Assembly (NCBI GenBank): GCA_019096195.1
Contig: JAGTXK010000073.1
Span: 1-64,000 of the forward strand
Direction of reading: 5' to 3'
DNA: 64,000 bases
Origin: Boletus sp. NGJ
Lineage: Eukaryota; Basidiomycota; Agaricomycetes; Boletales; Boletaceae
Shown here: piece after piece, positions 45,332-56,551 of the stretch
Layout: the number at the start of each line of letters is the position of its first letter
Position numbering within the stretch: position 1 is the first letter of the stretch
The notes under the pieces: model-generated
What the model was told of the DNA's origin: nothing
Databases searched by the model: none
The model's input: the letters and a program-made list of their open reading frames with translations, nothing else
Translations under genes and position numbers: made by a program

Positions 45332-46687
45332 TCATCTGTACATGTCGGGTGTTTTGCAAGCAGGCTCACCATATGCTACAGGCAAATTTGACTGCATCAT
45401 GTGGTCATTTTGGGGGTGAGCATTGGACTTCCTGAGGTTGGGGATGCATGAGACAAAGTGGTCAGAGGGTTCGTCTACTAGATACTTGTGGGCTTGCCAG
45501 ATGTTGGTGGCATCAATGTTTTTGAGGTATTCATTCCAGTGTTCTTCTTTGGCTTTTTGCACTTTTTTGGCGAAGGTGTTGCATGCTTTCTTGTAGTCCT
45601 GGTGGATCGGGTCGTTCTGGATGTGATGGCAGGCTTTGGCTTTGTATGCAATCTGTTTGAGGTTACGGTTAGCAGTGTCTAGTTCGGGTGACCACCAGCA
45701 CTTAGTAAATGGAGAGGGTCTTGAGAGCGGGACTTTTTCTTCAATGGCAGAGGTGATTGCTTCTGCTAGGCTGTTCAGTCGGTCTTGTGCTTTGTCTATG
45801 TTCGTGATGGGGTTGGATTTGGGGATGTCATGTAGTTTTGATCCTAGGGCAGTGTGGAACTTTTTCCAGTTGGTGGCTCTATAGTTGCGTCTTGGAGGAA
45901 CATTAATTAGTTCGGAGGCGATGTTTAGTTCTGTTATAATTGGGAAGTGGTCAGTATTTGCTGGCATTAGTTCCTCTTTTGTGTTACATGAGTTTATGGA
46001 TTCAGTGAGGTGGGATGTGCAAAAGACATTGTCTGGTCGGGTCAGGTTATCTGTAGTGTTGGTGTGTAGGGTTGGGATACTGGGTGGGAGTGCCATTTTT
46101 AGGTCGTATGTGGCTAGTATGTCAAGGAGTGGAGTTGCGGAGTTGAGGTTGGTGGCTGTGAAGAGGTGGTGGTTGTCGGTGTGGTCCCACATGGAGTGGT
46201 GGCAGTTGAAGTCTCCAAGTAGGATGATGCCGCAGGTGTCGTTATTTCTGTCGAGTTGGTGTTGAGCAGTGAGGTGGTGGGCAAGGGTGTTGAGGGTGTG
46301 GGAGTGGGTGCCATCATTGTAGATGTTGTAAAGCCTAAGCTTTCCAAAGTTGCCTGATAGCTTGAGTGCGGTGATGTCGGGTGTGTTGATTGGAATTATT
46401 CTCCAGCAGTCTTTGGAGATCACTTTGTTGACGAAGATGATTGAACATGTCCTTTTGGTGTTCGTGGTGTTGTGGGTGGTGGGATATATGACATTCCAGT
46501 GAGGGTTTGCTGTGGAGAGGTTGACACAGTTGACATGAGGTTCTTGCAAGACTGCGATGTCGAACTGTTTTGGGTTGAGTTCACATAGGAGATGTTGTTG
46601 TGTGATGTTCGATTTATTGAGGTTTTGTTGCCAGATATGTAGGGATTTTCTGTTTGATAGTTGGGTATTCGGGTGTGGAATATTCAT
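45332..46687 (-). pseudogene. LINE ORF2, endonuclease part
   Basis: 451 open residues. The exonuclease-endonuclease-phosphatase fold shows in order: WQQNLNKS (residues about 19-26), LQEPHVN (about 47), LGDFNCHHSMWD (about 159), then a region ending MPANTDHFPIITEL (about 243) with the catalytic SDH-like NTDH. A basic linker follows (WWSPELDTANRNLKQIAYKAKA, KAKEEHWNEYLKNIDATNIWQAHKYL), typical of the stretch before the RT domain. The last 40 or so residues are not LINE-like and the RT is absent, so the protein could nick DNA at most. The start ATG overlaps the stop of ORF1 (ATGA, 46687-46684). Confidence 0.88.
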
Positions 46688-48640
46688 GAGGAAAAGTTGG
46701 GAAGGCCCTTGTAGATTGGTTGGTTGGGGGAGAAGTAGGCAGTGTCTTCTCCGCCTTCTAGAGAGGGGGGTTGGGAGGATTGGGTGGGTGAATGGGCAGT
46801 TCTTGCTTTCTTTGCTCTGGCTTGCAGAAAGCGGTGCTCTTTGTCTTTCTCCTGGTCATTAAGGCCATATCCTTCATTGGTGTGTGCAGTTTGGTGAGAG
46901 GACATGGGGAGTGGATGGGTGGTGGGGTGTGGGGGTTCAGAGTACAGGTTTGGATCAGAGATGTTGTGGGTGGTGACCCAGAATGAGGGGTCGTCAATTA
47001 TGGGGAAGAACTTGAACAATGCTTCTTTGTTGTTGTTGGACATCCTCTGTTTTGCTGTGCAAAAGGAAGGGCAGTTCCTGTCCTAGGAGATGTGGCCACT
47101 GGTGTTGCAGTTGACACAGAAGAAGTTGTTCTGGTCCATAACATCGCAGTCTCTAGTGGTGTGGTTGTGGTTGCCACATGTGCCACACGTTTCAGTGTGC
47201 TCAGGGCAGTTTTTAGCAAAATGGTGGCCTATGATTTGGCAGCAGTAACATCTGGTGGGGTCAGGGTGGTGTCTGTGGCCACATGCTTTGTGGCCTTCTA
47301 TGTTAAGTCCCTGGCACACTGCTGTGTTGGAATTTTTTGCGGTGTCGAAGGCAAAGATGGCATGAGCAACTTTCTGGTCCTTCTTTCTATGGAGGGGGTT
47401 TTTGATCCAGGCGACAGATTTGATGCTTTCTGGTTTGAGATTGGAGCTGCTTTCAATAGAGTGGAGGGAGTAGGGGGACTCAACATCTAGGGTGATGGGT
47501 ACAAACTCTACAAGCAGTTTGTAAGTGTAGTCTAGGAGGGAGATGTCAGTTCCGAAGTGTTGGAGGAAGGAATGCTTATTTCACAGGGAGCATAACCATG
47601 CTACGCTCTCTGGGCAGTCAAGTTCTAGTATAAGGAGGTTGTCTCTTGCACGTTGGATGCTAAGACATTTCATGTCATTGGATCTGGAGTTATTGTTGTT
47701 GTTGTCATTTGGAGCTAGTGCGATGTTAGTTTTCTCTACTATTTCCTTTTCGCTAAGTTCCATGACTGTTAGTGAGTCACATTTGATCACTACCTCCCTT
47801 TCTTGTGCTTTGCTCTTAGCTAGGACTTCCATGTGGAGTCTGGGGAGTCCTTCTTTGGCGGTGTTGGCATACATCCTGTTGGGGGAGTTTCCGGAGGGTT
47901 CTTGGGGAGCAGGGTGTTGCATAAGGTATTGCAGCAGTTTTTGATGCATTTCTCCAGGTTAGCTGCAGAGGTTTTTAGCGATTCTTTGGTTACCTCTACG
48001 AGTTTAGTGAGGGCCAAGGTTTGATGTTCATAATCTTCTGCAGTGCATTCCAGTCTGTTTATTCTGGCGTCGAGATCTTGGTCAGGGTCTGTTTGGGGTC
48101 CCTGTGGCTGTGACTGTGGGCTTAGGGCTAGTTGGACCTTCTCTAGCGCGAAGGCAAAGGCACAGAGCAGGTCGGTGTATAGTTGGTTGGTTGTTTTCAG
48201 GTTGGAGGCCAGTTCGAGAAGGGCTGTGGAGAGAGTCGTGAGGAGCACAGAGGTGTCTGTGTTGATCTCGGGGAGTGAGAGGCCATGGGAGGAGAGGAAG
48301 GGGAAGGCTTCACTGGGGGACTTGACTTTGGCATTTCCGAGTGTGAGGAGCATGTCCTCTTTGCTGAGGATGTTGAAAATATAGTGCGATCTGCGGGTTA
48401 CTCGTCCTGTGGATCTTTGGGAGGGGGCGGGTGTGCGGGCAGGTGGCGTGGGAAAGTTGGAGGTGGCCATCCTGGCGTGCGTGCGTGGGTGTTTTGTTCG
48501 GGGTTCTGGCGTGTGTGTGGGTGTCGGGTTGGCGGGGGTGGGTTGGTTTGTTGTCAGGGATGTTTTGGATGTCTATGGATGTGTAGTTCTACGCTTTCGT
48601 TCTCTAGTGTATTTCGGGGTCCCTGTAGGGGTGCCACCTA
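45395..48640 (-). mobile_element. LINE (APE-type non-LTR retrotransposon), lacking RT
   Basis: Minus-strand element with a 5' leader (about 48471-48640), ORF1 (48470-46684) and the start of ORF2 (46687-45332) encoding an apurinic-type endonuclease. The reverse transcriptase, RNase H and 3' end are missing. After about 45395 the sequence leaves LINE-like coding and enters the minisatellite flank. Loss of the 3' part is the opposite of normal 5' truncation during insertion, so a later deletion or rearrangement is likely. The clade may be Tad1-like; this is not certain without the RT. Confidence 0.85.
46684..48470 (-). pseudogene. LINE ORF1, coiled-coil and zinc-knuckle protein
   Basis: ORF1 starts at ATG 48468-48470. 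The N-terminus is Pro/Ser/Thr-rich (MATSNFPTPPARTPAPSQ), followed by helical heptad-like segments (about residues 80-190; LDARINRLECTAEDYEHQTLALTKL) that could trimerise. A central basic-hydrophobic domain comes next, then three CCHC knuckles near 47040-47262 (CYCCQIIGHHFAKNC, CGTCGNHNHTTRDC, CVNCNTSGHI). The tail holds the acidic-aromatic FFPIIDDPSFWVT. Reading continues from one frame to another between about 47820 and 47949. Stops at about 47581 (TGA, likely from CGA) and 47083 (TAG) interrupt it. ORF1 proteins bind LINE RNA. Confidence 0.8.
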
Positions 48641-48975
48641 GTACGAGATCAAGAAGCATCACTCTCCTGATGATCATGAAGACTCGTCATAAATGCGAGA
48701 CCAATCAACCGATGTTTCGATTCGACTCCACACAGCTAGTATGCTATAGTCAAGCTTCCCTATTCATTACAGTAAATGCTGATCATGCAAATCCACATCC
48801 CAACCTGAGGCCCCGAGACCTTTTTGTTTCGATGGATTACGCCGGAAGTCTTCTCGAGTTCCACTGACCTTTGCTGCTGTCGCAAGCTGTTTGAGTTATA
48901 CCGATACCAATATTAGATGAGTGATTCCACTCACAAGAGAAAGACCCTCATTCTAAAGTTCCTCACCGAGGGTAC

Positions 48976-49254
48976 TCAGAAGGAATAGTCACTCTGCTTG
49001 CATCTCCTGCTCTGCCGTCGGTGACGGTGACAGGCACGGCACCAGTGTCTTTGGTAATGGGGACGATAAGCTAGGACGAAGGAGCAATCGATGGAATGCG
49101 GGATGCGAACAGCGAAGGTGACCTTGGTACCAAATAGGCTGGGCTGTCCACCAAGGAGTGGTCGCACGACGTTCGTCGTAGGCGGGTGACTTCTGCAGGC
49201 TTCGATCGAGGTATACCCAAAGAACTTGGCTAGCGGTACTCGGCGCGAATACAA
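48976..49254 (-). CDS. hypothetical exon, unknown protein
   Basis: A 92-residue open stretch in CpG-rich DNA with protein-like composition (LAKFFGYTSIEACRS, LFGTKVTFAVRIPHSIDCSFVLAYRP). No start codon with convincing context and no recognised domain. It lies downstream of WD40 copy 1 on the same strand and could be a fragment of a neighbouring gene. Low confidence. Confidence 0.25.
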   Translation of the reverse strand: MYSRRVPLAKFFGYTSIEACRSHPPTTNVVRPLLGGQPSLFGTKVTFAVRIPHSIDCSFVLAYRPHYQRHWCRACHRHRRQSRRCKQSDYSF

Positions 49255-49371
49255 GGGAGGCTAGTTGGCATGGACAGGCTTGTTGGAACTTATACTGATG
49301 CTGCGAGATACATGAACTCAAAGGAATACATGGTTAATGTCCTTATAATCATGGTCCAGCGTAGTATTGGA

Positions 49372-51543
49372 TCAATGTGCTCCATCGTGTGTACCAGAGC
49401 GAGAACACAATAACCATGTGGGAAACCTGATTGAAAACCTAAGGGTAGAGTAACCCGATTCTTCCTGATGCAAATCTATTGTAAGTTTCACAATGTAGGT
49501 GAGCGGAAAGTAATACGCACCGTTAGTCGGACTCCCGTGGTTGAGGGTTGGGATGGGTTGGCTGCTTGTTGCGTCTAACACGACGTGAGCTAACGCGACG
49601 AGGTCCACCATCACCAGAAAGAGACGAACCGAGTCCGCCTTCCATGTATCCGCAGTACCTTGTCCTCCACTACCAGATGCATCGTTGTTCGGAGGTTTGG
49701 GAATAGTAGTCTTGGTACGTGATTTATCCTGTGACGTGGGATGAGTGTCTACATACAAATCTGAGGAATAACGAACCCCTGGCCTTCTAACGGTTTTTGC
49801 GACCGCTCGCTAAGATATGCTCGTTACATAACATTCGATTGCTTGTCGAGAAAAAGCACTCACTCGCTTACGTTTACCTTCAGCCATCCACGAAGGCCCT
49901 TCATTTGTGACATTTGGTCTCGCTGGGGAGTGGGAAGGGGATCGACGACTGGCAGGCTCGCGCGACTTTCCGGAACGTCGATCTGGCCGATGCGAACCCG
50001 TGCCCTTCATACCCTTTCTCTGCCGCCACCATTTGAATATCGAACGACCCTGAGGTGACTCGACCCCGTCGAGGTTTCCCTCTGGAGGTGTCTCTGAAAT
50101 GGAGGGCACGGCTATAGCATCTGACTGCTGTACGACATGGGATGTGTCAAGCGGCGGTGCCTCGTCTTTACTAGAATCGGAAGAGGAGGCCAATGACTCC
50201 AGCAATGTCAATATGGGGAAGCACGAGAAGAATGTAGTGATCACCCACCTCGTCGTAATCGAACTCAAGAGCAGGTGTGCTCGACGGCACGTCAACCTAT
50301 GTGATCGTGAGAATTCGCTTCGAGGGAAACGAACGAACTGATACCTCGATGAGACCATCGCCGTCTTTGTTGTGTCCCTCGGACTGGAGTGGACTTGATT
50401 TTGCAGGTTGTTCCTATTGTACGTGCATAGTGACGGCTTCAGCGCAACCGTTTTAGTGGCAAGATAACAGATCCTACAGGCTTAGAATTAGGGTTATTGT
50501 CGTGGCCGCCCGCTGTCGAAGGTTGGTCGTTAGGTTGTACTGTGGGAGTGGATACCTACATAGATTGTCAATGTAAGAACCTATCCAACATACCGGGACT
50601 ATCAAATACTTACATTGAATGGACCACACAAATCTGGAAGAATCTTGCTGAGATCATAAATGACAATTTTTCCATCGTCTCGTCCAGCCGCAAGATGGCC
50701 GCTGCCCGGTGAGATGGCAATTGAGGTTGGCTCTTGCCTGTCCTCGATGACAGGGCCAATCCGTGTCAGTGTTGGTGTGTCGAGGAACGAAATTGAATGC
50801 CGTGTGATGGCAACGATGAATTTGCCGTTCGCAGCTAGAACGATAGAACGGACGTCCTTGCCATCATGGAGAATTTGTGATTCAGAAAGCAGAGACCCAG
50901 TGGATGGATCAAATGACCTGATTCTGCTGTCACTGGACGTGCTAAAAATTTGTTGACCATCACTTGACCATGAAAGCGGAGTGGCCACCAAGCTAGGTAT
51001 GCCAATTCTGATGGTGACGAGCTTGTCCCCAGTGTGGCTGGCGAAAACGCAGATGTAATTTCTTGGGCAGGCAGTGGCGATGAGCTCGCCATTCGGGGAG
51101 AAACGGATTCCAGTGACTTCTGCATCATGTTTGAGCGGGCCAACGAGTCGCTCCCCGCTCCTAATGCTCCAAACGCTCGCTCCGTCTTCGGCAGTCCCTG
51201 TGGCAAATCTGGTCGAATCTGCGCAGATGTCGATTGCCCAGACAATGTTTGTGCCCTCTACGTGGATGACCTTTTCACGCATGTCTCCGTCCCACACACT
51301 TGCCCCCTGCCGATAAGTCCCGCACACTACCCACTTTGACACAAAAATGGCGCGCAACTGCAGTTCCATTCGCTTCCCGACCTCTTGACCGTCTGCAAGT
51401 CGCCATTGTCGAATCCCATCATCACTTCCGCCCAAAAGATGCTTTCCGTCGGGGTGGAACGCGACTGCGTATATCCACCTCACAGAGCTACCGGTATCAA
51501 GTATTAATGTTTGGTCTTACAGAATAGACTGAATAGTTAGCAT
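49372..51543 (-). pseudogene. WD40-repeat protein, copy 1
   Basis: The main exon (51483-50602) encodes seven WD40 blades, enough for a closed propeller: YAVAFHPDGKHLLGGSDDGIRQW, a divergent second blade ending ASVWDGDMREKV, IDICADSTRFATGTAEDGASVW, IRFSPNGELIATACPRNYICVF, LSWSSDGQQIFSTSSDSRIRSF, IVLAANGKFIVAI and IAISPGSGHLAAGRDDGKIVIYDL. The likely start ATG is at 51541-51543, but a TAA follows eight codons later, where copy 2 has CAA; a very short intron is the alternative. Downstream, after a GTAAGT donor at about 50599, disordered tail exons follow: VSTPTVQPNDQPS near 50470-50530, SPQGRSIFKWWRQRKG near 50000-50060 and TSQDKSRTKTTIPKPP near 49680-49740. WD40 families with such tails are expanded in Agaricomycetes. 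Function unknown, scaffold role inferred. Confidence 0.7.
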
Positions 51544-52432
51544 TGCTCTCACTCCTCGGAGCTGCTACGCACCGTTATTCGTCGATGACATCCTCGCCAA
51601 TGGTACACAGTTATAGGGTTGGAAGAGTGAAGGACAAGGTATTTCGGTTTCCTCGTGCGCAAAGTTGCTACATAAATACGTTTGCTCAATATGGTCTCTC
51701 TGCCTCGTGTCGTTGGCGCTTATTCTTACACGGATCCCGTTGCGACCAGTCAATATTGGTAAAACCTTCCATCCTTTCCAAACGCAGTCTGCCAGCTGTT
51801 TTCGGTACAGTACCTATGGTCTGAGATTCAGTTCCCTTCTACCTCAGGCTCCAGCCAAAGTGACAGCCTCTGCCCAGGCGCCTTGGTCTACTGCCATCTC
51901 ACATCCATCTGATCAGGTCAACTGCGTAGCCATTTTTGACAGACTCAGTGGTGCCTTCTTGTCATCGTTCAGATTACTCCTGGCGTCCTCTTCTTCATCT
52001 TCATGCTCTTCTAGCCAGAATCGCCTCGTTGGCTGGTCGAAAAAAGAAACGTTATGGAGATCTCTCGCTTATATTGTGCGCACTAACCCTGCCTCTCCCG
52101 CAGTGCAATCAACCGCCCTGGAGATCCGCGCTGACTTTGTTGGCCGTCATAAACTTCTCACAATTCCGCAAGATGGAAGAGAACAAGATAATCGCGCTTC
52201 GTTGCGTCATACCTCCTCACTTTTCTCCGACACTGGATGGGAACAACTACTACGCCACACAGATATTCGCCTCTATCGGTATCTCAAGCATGACGGGACC
52301 TCTCCTCGCGACCGGTGTCTAACAGATTCATCATCTCCTGTCTCGCCCTCGCATACTTTATCGAATCATTGGACCGTAAATGCACGCACTTTCACGACGG
52401 GATCGCCCAAGGTCTGATGATGCTCTGAATCA

Positions 52433-53137
52433 GTGGCCACGTGGCCGTCCCATCCACAGCCCAAAGGGGGACTCCTCCGTTCCACTGGAGAGGACAAGCT
52501 GGTAGGAGCTGAACCATCTGAAGGTACACCTACGAAACCAGGCCAGATGCTGCCGAAACTCCCTTTCTCGATCACTCCTTCCTCTACACCTGCTAAAGAG
52601 CCATCCAAGCCACCGTCTGCACCATTGGTGACCCCGAAACTCGGAAAGAAAGCGCCAGGGATCGTCGAGGTTACAGTAAGCGAGGTACTGGCTGAACCCA
52701 ACCAGAGAAACAGAGAAGATTCTGATTCAAGAGCGATCCTTGGAATCGATATCGTCTTCCACGAGTTCGTCCACTGTAAACGTTAACGTTTCTCTGCTGA
52801 AGAAGAGGGTAAAATTGTTGAGGAAGGAGCAACTGGCGGGGCCGAGTTGCAAGATGACGGAGAATCGTTCTGGTACGACGTGCCATCAGACTCTGAGGCA
52901 TTCAGTGATGTTGATGAATCTATGGTGCCGTCGGGGGCATACAACGAAGAAGAGATGGGAGAACTAGTGGAGGAAGAACCTGACCCCACGGAATTTCCTT
53001 TACCTATAACGCCGGCAATCACGAGGTCAACATCCACGACACCCAACGCGGAACACCCCAAGATCACTGTCTCGGCCTCTCCGCCACCTCAGACGTCTTC
53101 GCCTTCTGGCATTGGTGCCACCTGTCAGAGGTCTTAG
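52433..53137 (+). CDS. hypothetical disordered acidic protein, two exons
   Basis: Two adjoining plus-strand open stretches read as one disordered protein. The first, about 52433-52786, is Pro/Lys/Thr-rich (PAKEPSKPPSAPLVTPK). The second, about 52795-53137, is acidic (EEGKIVEEGATGGAE, then SDSEAFSDVDESMVPSG). A splice between them is needed but was not pinned down. No domain recognised. The segment is part of a block of about 1.4 kb (51.8-53.2 kb) absent from the corresponding place beside WD40 copy 2. The minus strand is also open here, so the call is weak. Confidence 0.3.
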
Positions 53138-53319
53138 CACGACGCCTCCTGGCTCTCACGTGAAGGATACTCCTTCACCAGCACTTCAGATGCCGATGCC
53201 TTCACTTGAAGCCTACTGTCGCCCTGTCCAGGCTGTGGGACTCGGTTCATACATAACGAGTGTATAATCCGCACTAGACCAACTTGTGATATACATACCG
53301 TGGAGAAAATACGGCTCGT

Positions 53320-53610
53320 TTTCGCGCTCCCTGAGGACCCGTCCAGTCGAACGTAAGCGAACGGTTCTTGGGTACCCAGAGAGTTGCACAGCTCATCAAC
53401 TACGTTCACGAGTGTGTTTTCTGCTTCCTCGTTATTCGCCTTGCTCAAAGCGGCACACGAGCGGAATACGGGTTCCTGCCATTCATACGACACGTTGTCG
53501 AGACAAGCCGATGAAAATGTGCAAGCAGCGGAACCATTGTTCTTGACAATCAGGGACCAGACGGATGGTTCGGTGGCATCACGAATCACGAACGGCACGT
53601 CACATCTCAA
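53320..53610 (-). CDS. hypothetical internal exon
   Basis: Minus-strand open stretch with good protein composition (CDVPFVIRDATEPSVWSLIV, ALSKANNEEAENTLVNVVDEL, EPFAYVRLDG). It is bounded by a possible TTTCAAG acceptor near 53612 and a GTATGT donor near 53297. No start codon and no family recognised. It may be an exon of a gene whose other parts lie at 53.1-53.3 kb, a segment partly repeated at 56.8 kb. Confidence 0.3.
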
Positions 53611-53639
53611 AACTTGAAAGGTAAGATGTCCCCTATTGG

Positions 53640-54850
53640 ATATGGATCGTCATCCTAACCTCTTCACTTTACGATAAGTGATCCCATCACGGGACTATCT
53701 TGCACAAATTAGCAAGATGGGTTTATCTTCTACTTAGGGGTAATCATCGCAAGCTACCTTCTTCCCTGCGGGGCATCGCAGGTACAACTCTTCCAAGTCA
53801 AGCACTTCTCGGGATCCTCGTTCTCCTTTTAACAAGCTCTCCACCAACCCATGGAGAAGGCGAACTGACCATCGGTGGTGCGGACATTGAGAGCGACACG
53901 CTTGTATCTGTCCCTAGTGACGGATGAGGGCTACTGGCAAGTTGACTTGGGAAGTATCAGTCGTCGCGACTATGATAGATAGCTACTATGCAGGGATTTC
54001 CTGTGCATACTGTGGGCTCGACGGCATGTGTACGGGTACGTCGCGTATATATATAATCGAAGTATAACATCATTGGACGTCCTGCAGTTCCATGCGCTGA
54101 CATCGCTTCGACGACACCGACACTCACATTTGGGGGGGAGAGTGTGTCTGGTGTCTGTTGACGCATGGATCTTCGGTCTTATTGATCAGGTGTCGGATGC
54201 TGGCGCACGCAGAGTGCGTACGGTGACACCTCTGGGCTGTTCCTCCTTGGTTCGAACTACACGGGGAATGATATCGCCCTTGGGTAGATGGTACGCCTCC
54301 GTTGACATCGACAGCAGTCGACCGGAACGTCTGTGAAAAGTTGAGCGCGGAGTCGAGCGGGACCACGGTCGGGCTGGAAGAATAGTCAGTAATGTCTTAT
54401 CCATATCCCCACCCTACACAGACCACGCCTCCTCGTCTCTGCATCATGATATTCATGGATCGACGATGCGCTCGTAATGTGTACACTTTGCCGCAACGAC
54501 AGTCCCCTTTTTGTAATAATCACTATTTCCTCTAATGTCTTGCAGCATTATTTTACACCCCCTCTTTTATATTTTATCCTCGTCGATTTATCTCGCATGC
54601 TCTTTCCTTTCATGTTTTCTGTTCCTGCTCGACTCGCATCATGACCCTGGCGCATGTCTAACATCGTTTTTTCCAGTGGCTCGTCCATTTGGTTCGGCTT
54701 GCACTCTCGCAGCAAGTAGTACTTGGACCCACGAAGGAATACTGGTCCCCAACTTCCGCATGTTTATAGAAACGTTGATTAGTGACCGTCGAGGGAGCTC
54801 AATCATGGACGGGCCTATCGGAACTCATACTGATCTTCAAAAGGAATGTT
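53640..54850. other. CpG-rich interval without a supported gene
   Basis: Short open frames occur on both strands, none with a recognised domain or coherent splicing. The stretch separates the two WD40 copies. 54540-54640 is T/C-rich. Confidence 0.3.
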
Positions 54851-55108
54851 GAATGTCCATATTATCATGGACCAGCGTGGTATCTGCATGTAGTACATTG
54901 ATTCACCGCATCAATCCATTCCACCGTGTGTACCCGAGCGTGAACACAACAACCACGTGGGAAACCTGATCGAAAGCCTGATCGAAAGCCTGAGGGTAGA
55001 GTAACCCGATTCTTCCTATTGCAAACACGTTGTGAGTCTCACAAAGCAGGTGAACGGAAAGTAACACGCACCGTTAGTTGGACCCCCGCTCCGGAGGGTT
55101 GGGATGGA

Positions 55109-56551
55109 TCAGCTGCTTGTTGCGTCTAATGGGACGTGAGCTGACGTGACGAGGTCCACCATCACCAGAAAGAGACGAACTGGGTCTGCTTCCTTTGTAT
55201 CCACAGCACCTTGTCCTCCACTGTCAGATGCATCTCTGTTCGGAGGTTTGGGAATAGTAGTCTTGGTACGTGATTTATCCTGTGACGTGGGATGAGTGTC
55301 TACATACAAATCCGAGGAATAACGAACCCCTGGCCTTCTAACGGTTTTTTGCGACCGCTCGCTAAGATATGCTCGTCACATAACATTCGATCGCTTGTCG
55401 AGGAAAAGCACTCACTCGCTTACGTTTACCTTTAGCCATCCACGAAGGCCCTTCATTTGTGACATTTGATCTCGCTGGGGAGTGGGAAGGGGATCGACGA
55501 CCGGCAGGCTCGCGCGACTTTCCGGAATGCCGAGGTGGCTTATGCGAAGTCGGGCCCTTGTTGCCCAATCTTTGTCGCCACCTTTTGAATATCGAACGGC
55601 CCTGAAGTGACTCGACAGTGTCGAAATTTTCCTCTGGACGTGTCTCTGAAGTGGAGGGCACGGGTAGGGCATCTGACTGTGATATAGATATAGCATGGGA
55701 TGGGCCCAGCTGCGGTGCCTCATCCAAAGAATCGGAAGAGGAGGCCAATGTGCCAAGCGGCGGTGCCTCGTCTTTACTAGAATCGGAAGAGGAGGCCAAT
55801 GACTCCAGTAGTGTCAATGGGGAAGCAAGACAAGAATGTAGTGGTCGCCCACCTCGTCATAATTAAACTCGGGAGCAGGCGTGCTCGGCGGCACGTCAAC
55901 CTATGTGATCGTGAGAACTCACTTCGAGGGGGAAACGAAAGAACTGATACCTCGATGAGATCATTGCCGTCCTCATTGTGTCCTTCAGAATGGAGTTCAC
56001 TGGATGTCGTAGGTTGTTCCTATTGTACAGTGACGACGTCAGCACAACTCTTTTAGTGACGGGATGAGAAAATCCTACGGATTTAGAGTTTTGTGGCTTG
56101 TCGTCACGGGCCGATGTCGAAGGTTGCTCGTCATTTGGAGTAGATACCTGCATAGATTGTCAATGCGGGAAACGGAATGTGGCCTATCCAAGATGCTGGG
56201 ACTAAAAAGGTACAAACACTTACATTGGATGGACCATACAAGTCCGGGAGAATCTTGCTGAGATCATGAATGGCAATTTTTCCGTCCTCTTGTCCAGTCG
56301 CAAAATGGCTACAGTCCATCGAGATGGCAATTGAGAATGGCCGTTTGCTGNNNNNNNNNNNNNNNNNNNNNNNNNNNNNNNNNNNNNNNNNNNNNNNNNN
56401 NNNNNNNNNNNNNNNNNNNNNNNNNNNNNNNNNNNNNNNNNNNNNNNNNNGCCCAAGAGATGCTTTCCGTCGGGGTGGAACACACTGCGTATACCAATCC
56501 AGAGCTGCTGGTATGAAGTACTATTGTTTGGTCTTGCTGAATAGTTAGCAT
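55109..56551 (-). pseudogene. WD40-repeat protein, copy 2 (interrupted by assembly gap)
   Basis: Diverged duplicate of 49.37-51.54 kb. The start ATG (56549-56551) leads into MLTIQQDQTIVLHTSSSG without the stop seen in copy 1. The first WD40 blade begins (HPDGKHLLG), then 100 Ns (56351-56450) replace most of the propeller. After the gap the last blade (GQEDGKIAIHDLSKILPDLYG) and the tail exons follow (VSTPNDEQPSTSARD near 56100-56150, SLQGRSIFKRWRQRLG near 55570-55620, TSQDKSRTKTTIPKPP near 55240-55300). The tail has an extra SSSDSLDEAPQLGPS-type unit, a small internal duplication. Whether the gene is intact cannot be told because of the gap. Confidence 0.65.
56351..56450. other. assembly gap (100 N)
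   Basis: Exactly 100 N, a placeholder length. The matching interval in copy 1 runs from about 50740 to 51430, so about 690 bp are probably missing. Confidence 0.97.

Noticed and set aside
44549-45391. 280-residue open frame through the minisatellite
   Set aside because: The 43-bp unit lacks stops in any frame, so long frames arise automatically; neighbouring frames are equally open and there is no start context, splicing or domain.
52366-52701. Minus-strand open frame opposite 52433-52786
   Set aside because: Gly/Ser/Val-rich complement of the plus-strand frame with no domain; the plus strand continues better into the following acidic exon.
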